The position numbers and the translations under genes were made by a program. DNA of 11,025 nucleotides, taken from the NCBI GenBank assembly GCA_965603285.1, contig CBFDCK010000113.1:1-11025 (forward strand), in the 5' to 3' direction. Source of the stretch: JAUWPO01 sp965603285. GTDB taxonomy: Bacteria; Chloroflexota; Anaerolineae; Anaerolineales; UBA4823. This document shows, one piece after another, positions 6,097 to 11,025 of this stretch. A model generated the notes under the pieces. The model worked only from the letters and a program-made list of their open reading frames with translations, was not told where the DNA came from and searched no databases. Within the stretch, counting starts at the first letter, position 1; every line of letters starts with the position of its first letter.

Positions 6097-8193
6097 ATGA
6101 AAAGATACCTTTCGATGGGTAAATCAAGTCATATCCTGATCTTACTTGCAGCACTTTTTATGCTGGTAGGAGCCACCCTGACCGCCTGCGGTGCCGAGCC
6201 AGATATCACAAACCAGAAAACGATCTACGTGGGTCCAAGCCAGGTTGACTGCGTTGGAGTGGCTCCGCAGCAGTGTTTGCTATTAAAAGAGAATCCCGAC
6301 GATGAATGGTCGCTGTTCTATGACCAGATCGAAGGTTTCGATTTTGAAGAGGGATACGAGTATGAACTGATTGTGGAGGAACAGGTGATTGATGAACCTC
6401 CCCAGGATGGTTCTATGCTCAGGACCAGTCTTGTGGAGATCGTCAGCAAAACGGAGGTCATCCAGCCATCCACTGACCAGCCCGTTGGAAGGGCGGGTCT
6501 CCCAACACTCACCTGGGAAGCAATTAAAAACGCGCCATACCCCAATAAATGGTCCTCCAATTCTGCGGCGCAGTTGGTTGATGGCGAATACCGCCAAAAG
6601 GACTCTATGGATTCAGCGAAAGGGCTATATATCGGGCTGGCTCCGTATCGAATTTATGGAGATCTGGACGGGGACAGCCTCGAGGATGCGCTGGTTGTTT
6701 TGGTTGCCGAACCCGGGGACTCAGCCCCCTTCTACAACCTGGTCGCGGTTCTGAACAAAGGGGGCACGCCGTATCCTATGGCTCCTAAGCCCCTCGGTGA
6801 GCGCATCTCCATTCGTTCTATTGCTCTCCCGGACGGAGAGGTCGTGGTGGATATCGATGTTTTCGCTCCTGATGACCCCGCCTGCTGTCCCTCGCAAAGC
6901 AAGCGTTTGATATTTACATATACAGGTAAAGATTTGGAGCTGGTTGAGGAAACTGATTTACCCAGCGCGCAGGTTTCGGGCAACCTGGATGTCTCTCCGC
7001 AAAGGATCTTTTCCAAGCCGGGCGCTAAATCGGCGATTTTTCAAAGGCAAATCGCCTTTAACGAAATTGACAGCTACGTACTGCGCGCCCTTGCCGGTCA
7101 AAGGATGGATGTGAAAGTTGATTCACCCCACGATAATGTGTTGTTGTCAATAACAGGCGATGAGGATAGCGCTGTGCTGGCTTCGATCAAAACCGAGCTC
7201 ACAAATTGGTCCGGCGAAATTCCAACCACACAGGATTATACGATTCGAGCAGTATCCGTCGGCAGCGGCACAGAATATGCCTTAGGGATAACGATAAAAG
7301 GCGCCGGTGGCAGGACCCGCATGATCCCGCCTGAGCCCTACTTGATACCGTCTATGGATGGGACGGTTGACGTCCGCAGCGGTCCTGGTACGGGTTATGA
7401 AGTGATCGGTCGCATGGATTCTGGCGAAGCGATCCACATCACGGGTCGCAATCTGGGCGTGACCCCCGAAACCAGGTGGTGGCAGGTTTGTTGTTTTCGC
7501 GGACAGGAAGGTTGGGTGCGCGATGACTACGGTGAAGTTGTTGGCTCGACTGATGACCTGCCTGTGCCGGAAACATTTATGGGCAATACGCCTGAGCCGA
7601 TCGTCCCTGTTTCTCCGCCTTCCGTCTCGTCAGATAAAATTCTTTATCTCACCTTTGATGATGGACCTTCCAGCCCGCGTTGGACACCTCAAATTCTTGA
7701 AGAGCTGGAGCGCTTTAACGCCAGAGCCGCGTTTTTCGTGCTGGGAGAGGATGCTGGGTCGAACCTGGAACTCATTCAAAACATGGTGGAGAGTGGGCAT
7801 ACGGTTGCGATCCACACATCCAGCTATTTCACCCTCGCAGGTGAGAGCCGTAAACGATTTTTCGAAGAAGTGATGAGCGCTTCGGGTACCCTGGGGACAT
7901 CTGACGGGGGCTGCCTGCGCCCGCCCGTTGGAGCGCTCGATTCTTTCACGCGCGCCCAAGCGGCTGAGTTGGGATTCGCAATCACATTGTGGGATATTGA
8001 CGCCCAGGACTGGCATCTCGACGACGCAGATGAAATTGCTAACCAGGTTTTGGAGCAAATATATCCGGGAGCATACATATTGATGCAGGGCGGAGGAGGA
8101 GATCGCACAGCAACTGTAACCGCCCTGGCGGTGCTGCTGGAAGAACTCAGTGAGCAGGGCTACCAATTCGCTCCGTTGTGTAGCGAACAATAA
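6097..8193 (+). CDS. Multidomain lipoprotein: DUF4377, SH3-like and degenerate NodB deacetylase domains
   Basis: A 698-aa protein. The N-terminus has a basic start, a hydrophobic stretch and a lipobox LTAC (C31), so it is probably exported and lipid-anchored. Residues 42-120 match DUF4377 in style (DCVGVAPQQCLLL, WSLFYDQIEGF, EEGYEYEL). Residues 137-290 form a domain with GDLDGDSLEDALVVL (188-202) and a CCPS segment. Residues 300-400 look like a beta-sandwich with TQDYTIRAV (378-386). Residues 415-483 are a bacterial SH3-like domain (VDVRSGPGTGYEVIG, QEGWVRDDYG). Residues 514-695 are a polysaccharide deacetylase (NodB) fold: TFDDGP (519-524), HTSSY (573-577), RPPVG (608-612), DAQDW (635-639), ILMQGG (661-666). 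The second His of motif HxxxH is Tyr577, and the motif 5 catalytic His is Gln664, so deacetylase activity is doubtful and a binding role is likely. The ribosome binding site is weak. The next gene follows after 30 nt. Confidence 0.85.
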   Translation: MKRYLSMGKSSHILILLAALFMLVGATLTACGAEPDITNQKTIYVGPSQVDCVGVAPQQCLLLKENPDDEWSLFYDQIEGFDFEEGYEYELIVEEQVIDEPPQDGSMLRTSLVEIVSKTEVIQPSTDQPVGRAGLPTLTWEAIKNAPYPNKWSSNSAAQLVDGEYRQKDSMDSAKGLYIGLAPYRIYGDLDGDSLEDALVVLVAEPGDSAPFYNLVAVLNKGGTPYPMAPKPLGERISIRSIALPDGEVVVDIDVFAPDDPACCPSQSKRLIFTYTGKDLELVEETDLPSAQVSGNLDVSPQRIFSKPGAKSAIFQRQIAFNEIDSYVLRALAGQRMDVKVDSPHDNVLLSITGDEDSAVLASIKTELTNWSGEIPTTQDYTIRAVSVGSGTEYALGITIKGAGGRTRMIPPEPYLIPSMDGTVDVRSGPGTGYEVIGRMDSGEAIHITGRNLGVTPETRWWQVCCFRGQEGWVRDDYGEVVGSTDDLPVPETFMGNTPEPIVPVSPPSVSSDKILYLTFDDGPSSPRWTPQILEELERFNARAAFFVLGEDAGSNLELIQNMVESGHTVAIHTSSYFTLAGESRKRFFEEVMSASGTLGTSDGGCLRPPVGALDSFTRAQAAELGFAITLWDIDAQDWHLDDADEIANQVLEQIYPGAYILMQGGGGDRTATVTALAVLLEELSEQGYQFAPLCSEQ

Positions 8194-8223
8194 CCGCTAG
8201 TTTTATCCGGAACAAGTGCCTCT

Positions 8224-8709
8224 ATGATCGATCCTGAACGCTTAATCTTCATTCACGGTTTATGGGGTTCCAGCCAGGGAGTTAAAGCGACCCTGCTGCG
8301 GGAGATTTTTCCCGGCATATTGACCCCGGATTTACGCGGCGAATTGTACGAACGGATGGGTGAGTTAGGCGTGATTTTGGGTGAAAAAACTGGTTGGACG
8401 ATCATCGGGTCGAGTTTGGGTGGTTTGATGGCGGCGATGTTCACCTGCCAGAACCCGGACCAGGTGGCAAAACTCATCCTGTTTGCTCCGGCACTCATCT
8501 GGCCTGATTTTGCGAACTCACTGCCAGAGCCTGTATCCGTACCCACAGTTGTATATCACGGTAGCTATGATAATATTGTGCCTCTCGAGCAGGTTAAAGA
8601 GATTGCCGGGCGGGTGTTCCTGAATTTGACTTTTAATACCGTCGATGACGATCATGGGCTATACAAAACGGTGCACGAGATCGATTGGCGTACACTGTTA
8701 GACGTATGA
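8224..8709 (+). CDS. Small alpha/beta hydrolase
   Basis: A 161-aa cytoplasmic protein, short for the fold and without room for a cap domain. The start of the fold is the strand LIFIHGLWG (7-15) with the HG oxyanion-type motif. The nucleophile elbow is GSSLGG (62-67, S64), the acid is probably D116 in YHGSYDNIVP (111-120), and the histidine is H144 in DDDHGLYKT (141-149). The complete Ser-Asp-His triad in the right order indicates an active esterase or related hydrolase (YqiA/UPF0227-like proteins are of comparable size). The substrate cannot be deduced. The ATG lies 30 nt after the lipoprotein stop and has only a weak ribosome binding site, so it may be co-transcribed with that gene. Confidence 0.85.
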   Translation: MIDPERLIFIHGLWGSSQGVKATLLREIFPGILTPDLRGELYERMGELGVILGEKTGWTIIGSSLGGLMAAMFTCQNPDQVAKLILFAPALIWPDFANSLPEPVSVPTVVYHGSYDNIVPLEQVKEIAGRVFLNLTFNTVDDDHGLYKTVHEIDWRTLLDV

Positions 8710-8733
8710 TCGATGAGCGTAGCATTACAATTA

Positions 8734-8950
8734 CTGCTTATGCATATTGCCAAGCAGACGGAGTATGCCAACGAGCAAATATGCCAAGGTGAACTTCATT
8801 CACCCGCTTATGGATTTTGAGCCGCCCACCGAAGGTGAGCCGGTCATGCTTGCGCATTGATCAAATTCACCGAAGGTAAACGATTCATTTCTAGGGGTGA
8901 AAGCGAAGCTTTCGCCAAGCATACGAAGTATGCCGAAGCATGCGTTTTTT
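8734..8950 (+). repeat. Cluster of short hairpins, several with a GAA loop
   Basis: Inverted repeats seen: CTGCTT/AAGCAG (8734-8757); GGTGAA-CTTCA-TTCACC (8788-8804); CACC-GAA-GGTG (8827-8837); ACC-GAA-GGT (8869-8877), flanked by a further imperfect pairing TT/AA; GAAAGC-GAA-GCTTTC (8899-8913), extendable to a nine-pair stem 8896-8916 with one T-G mismatch; GCATAC-GAA-GTATGC (8919-8933). CACCGAAGGT also occurs as a direct repeat at 8827 and 8868. The cluster ends with six Ts at 8945-8950, so its last hairpins could help terminate transcription from the hydrolase gene. No open frame explains the structure. Confidence 0.7.
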
Positions 8951-9040
8951 AGATGCCGGCTATGCACACACATGTACTGGGCGGATAAGAACATTTGAAA
9001 CCTACCGAAATCCCCTAACCCTAGTGCACAATTTCCACCC

Positions 9041-9262
9041 TCACTTGAACACTGCCGGCAGGTAAATAAAGGTCTTCATGATTGTGTACGAAGCCAGCGC
9101 TGCTCCGAAATTATCCCCTGCCTCAGCATCACCGTTAATACCGCTCGAATCCTGTGTCCACACCTGGTCATTATCATCTCGCAATCCAGAAGAATCCCCG
9201 TACAATATATGCACCCCACCGCTACTGCTGTCTTCACCCGGCACCCCTATCGCCAGGTTAGA
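9041..9262 (-). pseudogene. C-terminal remnant of an FG-GAP repeat protein
   Basis: Read on the minus strand, the frame gives NLAIGVPGED, then GGVHILYGDSSGL, QVWTQDSSGI and AEAGDNFGAALAS, a clear FG-GAP (integrin alpha-like) repeat as found in secreted calcium-binding propeller proteins. It ends in a short tail FIYLPAVFK before the TGA at 9041-9043. Upstream of residue NLAIG the similarity stops: the frame continues only through a lysine-rich stretch (KGKQKIK-like) to a stop at 9293-9295, with no signal peptide and no further repeats. Family members carry several such repeats, so this is the 3' end of a lost gene rather than a complete small protein. It could have been cut off by a rearrangement that brought in the plus-strand gene at 9382. 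Confidence 0.75.
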
Positions 9263-9367
9263 GACTTTCCCCTTTTGTTTGATTTTTCTTAATCAGTGGA
9301 TACTAATTACAAAGAATAACCAGTTTACCTCGGCGGTTTCAAAGCTAATTGAGACTCATTCCCAATC

Positions 9368-9373
9368 GGAGGG
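9368..9373 (+). promoter_or_regulatory. Ribosome binding site deciding the start of the secreted repeat protein
   Basis: GGAGGG lies 8 nt before the ATG at 9382. A TTG start at 9349 is also in frame but would place this site inside the gene, and it would add eleven polar residues in front of the signal peptide, so 9382 is preferred. Confidence 0.75.
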
Positions 9374-9381
9374 CAGTCACT

Positions 9382-10956
9382 ATGATGCTGAAGACATCTC
9401 GTAAGCGTAGCAGATTATTTCGTCTTTGTATATTGATCTTTTTCCCAGCTTTGATCCTTATTCTCATTTTTAGCGGATCGGTCCTTGCAGCGCCGGTGAG
9501 TCGTTTCCTCTCTAACGAATTCGGACCTAACGATTTCCAGATCAGCGAAATGGCAGGGCATTTAACGCCAAATTACAACGCCGGTAATCCGTCCGTGGCT
9601 TATAACACCGCCCGCGACGAATTCCTGGTGGTGTGGAATGGTCCCAACCAGCATCGAACATTCGGGTACTGGTATCAGGATACGGAAATCTGGTTCCAGC
9701 AGGTAAGTGACACTGGTGAATTAATTGGCGTCAATGAAAAACTCACCCAAACGGGTCCTGACGAAGATATTACCTTCTTTGCAAAAAATCCTGATGTAGC
9801 TTACAACCCGTTTCGGGATGAATACATTATCGTTTGGGATGATAATGGGCGCGAGTGTGGTGGAGACAAGAAATTCGATATTAGCGGTCAGCGTCTGTTT
9901 TACGATGAAGACGGATTCTTAACCCCGATCGGAGGAATTAAAGACATCAGCATCATGGGTCCCCGCCCGGTCGATTGCTCATATCACGCTTATAAACCTG
10001 CCGTCGTCTATAACTGGATCAACAGCGAATATATGGTCGTGTGGGAAGGATCGCATCACGCCGGTGACCTGGTAGCAGGCGAGTTCGAAATCTGGGGACA
10101 ACGCCTAAATGCGGCTACCCTAGATAGGGTTGGGGACATGGTCCGCATTAGCTACATGGGACCGGATGGAAACACCAATTACATTGCGCGTAATCCTGAT
10201 ATCGATCACAACCGCTACCCTTCGTATAATGAATACCTGGTTGTGTGGGAGGGCGACACCACGGGAGTGAGCTCGCTTGTGGATAACGAGTTTGAAATCT
10301 GGAGCGAAAGGGTTACCGCGAGCGGGACCCGATCGGGAACTTTGCGACTGAGCGATACCGGCGGTTTGGGGGATCCCAATTTCGATACTTCCGAACCCGC
10401 AGTAGTATTTAACAGCAATAAGAACCGCTGGTTGGCTGTCTGGAGCGCTGATGAGAATTACAGCCCGTTGGGGAATGGACAGTTCGAAATTTTTGGCCAG
10501 CAGTTAAAATATAACACCAGCAATAACCTGGTGGGGGTCGGTCCTAACGATTTCCGCATCAGCCATATGGGTCCAGATGGTCTCATAACCTACGAAGCCT
10601 TTTATCCCGCTGTGGTGTACGATATTGTCAGCAATCATTACATTGTGGTCTGGCAGGGTCGTGACGGCATACCACCGGATGCGGACTGGTTCGAAATCTA
10701 TGGGCAGCGTATCCAGGATGAGCCGACCGCAGCGATTCCTCCGCACGACTTTCAGATCAGCGAAATGGGACCGGCGGGAAACAACGACTATTTTGCTCGC
10801 CGACCGGCGATTGCATCCGGTGGTTTTGAAGGATACATTCTGGCGACCTGGGAGGGCACCGACCCACCCTATACGGTAGTAAATGATTGGGAAATTTTTG
10901 GCCAGCTTTTCAGAAGTTTGGCGGACACCTACCTCCCGCTCATATACCAGGATTAG
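9382..10956 (+). CDS. Secreted seven-repeat protein, predicted beta-propeller
   Basis: A 524-aa protein. Residues 1-36 form a signal peptide: basic KTSRKRSRLFR, a long hydrophobic core, and a likely cleavage after VLA (35-36). The mature part holds seven repeats of about 65-70 residues, each with an NPxVxYN-like strand, an (E/Y)YLVVW(E/N)G-like strand and an (F)EIWGQR-like strand: about 69-107, 136-171, 205-241, 271-310, 338-373, 408-443 and 473-508. Linkers repeat a DFQISxMGPDG-like motif (51-58, 391-400, 456-464). Seven such units suggest a seven-bladed propeller, with the N-terminal DFQISEM strand possibly closing the ring with the last blade. No catalytic motif is visible. The protein ends in TYLPLIYQD, like the tail of the adjacent FG-GAP remnant. 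It is probably extracellular or surface-exposed, with a binding role at a guess. No precise family is recognised. Confidence 0.8.
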   Translation: MMLKTSRKRSRLFRLCILIFFPALILILIFSGSVLAAPVSRFLSNEFGPNDFQISEMAGHLTPNYNAGNPSVAYNTARDEFLVVWNGPNQHRTFGYWYQDTEIWFQQVSDTGELIGVNEKLTQTGPDEDITFFAKNPDVAYNPFRDEYIIVWDDNGRECGGDKKFDISGQRLFYDEDGFLTPIGGIKDISIMGPRPVDCSYHAYKPAVVYNWINSEYMVVWEGSHHAGDLVAGEFEIWGQRLNAATLDRVGDMVRISYMGPDGNTNYIARNPDIDHNRYPSYNEYLVVWEGDTTGVSSLVDNEFEIWSERVTASGTRSGTLRLSDTGGLGDPNFDTSEPAVVFNSNKNRWLAVWSADENYSPLGNGQFEIFGQQLKYNTSNNLVGVGPNDFRISHMGPDGLITYEAFYPAVVYDIVSNHYIVVWQGRDGIPPDADWFEIYGQRIQDEPTAAIPPHDFQISEMGPAGNNDYFARRPAIASGGFEGYILATWEGTDPPYTVVNDWEIFGQLFRSLADTYLPLIYQD

Positions 10957-10974
10957 CGCATCCATATTTCCCAA

Positions 10975-11025
10975 TCAAAACTTCTTGCGCTGCTCTTCTC
11001 TTTTCGATGCCTCTTTGATTTGCTC
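10975..11025 (-). CDS. Possible C-terminus of a convergent gene (5' end outside the window)
   Basis: On the minus strand one frame runs from the window edge to a TGA at 10975-10977 and encodes 16 residues, EQIKEASKREEQRKKF. The charged, helical composition looks like a real protein tail, and the stop falls just after the plus-strand gene ends. All minus frames happen to be open over this short stretch, so the support is weak. Confidence 0.3.
   Translation of the reverse strand, partial: EQIKEASKREEQRKKF

Larger units (their letters stand above)
8710..9381 (+). other. Non-coding region with hairpin cluster and gene remnant
   Basis: About 670 bases without an intact gene. The first ~240 bases hold many short inverted repeats (separate entry). 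Bases 9041-9262 on the minus strand hold the end of a decayed FG-GAP gene. The part before the 9382 gene is A/T-rich, with a weak promoter-like pair TTGTTT (9275-9280) and GATACT (9299-9304), 18 bases apart. Confidence 0.6.

Noticed and set aside
7630..8190. 186-codon minus-strand open frame
   Set aside because: It lies opposite the NodB domain, whose motifs are clear on the plus strand; it is a shadow frame.
8800..8994. 64-codon minus-strand open frame across the hairpin cluster
   Set aside because: The translation only reflects the palindromic DNA; there is no ribosome binding site and the composition is irregular.
10504..10974. 156-codon minus-strand open frame
   Set aside because: It is opposite the repeat region of the secreted propeller protein and has no recognisable domain.

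Overview
The window looks like an ordinary chromosomal stretch of a bacterium, most plausibly Chloroflexota (Anaerolineae-like). This is an inference from protein style: a large lipoprotein carrying DUF4377, SH3 and NodB-type domains, a secreted beta-propeller protein and an FG-GAP remnant that both end in a short 'YLP' tail, and a GT-C membrane glycosyltransferase-like protein. There is no 16S or marker gene to confirm it. Base composition is close to balanced. All complete genes are on the plus strand; the minus strand holds only a decayed gene end and possibly the tail of a convergent gene at the right edge.

Region 1 (1-333) is the 3' end of a membrane protein cut by the window edge. Region 2 (409-5688) is a tight plus-strand run of four genes with gaps of 32-59 nt, probably one transcription unit: a diverged protein-kinase-like or phosphotransferase-like protein, a class III PLP-dependent aminotransferase, a GT-C type integral membrane glycosyltransferase-like protein, and a radical SAM/SPASM enzyme. 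Three of the four have good ribosome binding sites. Kinase-like, PLP and radical SAM enzymes together with a sugar-transfer-like membrane protein suggest a biosynthetic or modification pathway for a small molecule, peptide or surface glycan. The product cannot be told from the sequence.

Region 3 (5689-6096) has no gene. It holds a perfect-phase 20-bp tandem repeat (three units), an adjacent 7-bp inverted repeat, and a good sigma70-like promoter in front of the next gene. Region 4 (6097-8709) encodes a 698-aa lipoprotein ending in a polysaccharide-deacetylase (NodB) fold that has lost two key histidines, followed 30 nt later by a small alpha/beta hydrolase.

Region 5 (8710-9381) is non-coding. 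It contains a cluster of short hairpins, several with the same GAA loop, and a minus-strand remnant of an FG-GAP repeat protein of which only the last ~70 residues survive. Region 6 (9382-10956) encodes a secreted 524-aa protein with seven repeats, predicted to be a seven-bladed beta-propeller. The last ~50 bases may hold the C-terminus of a minus-strand gene.
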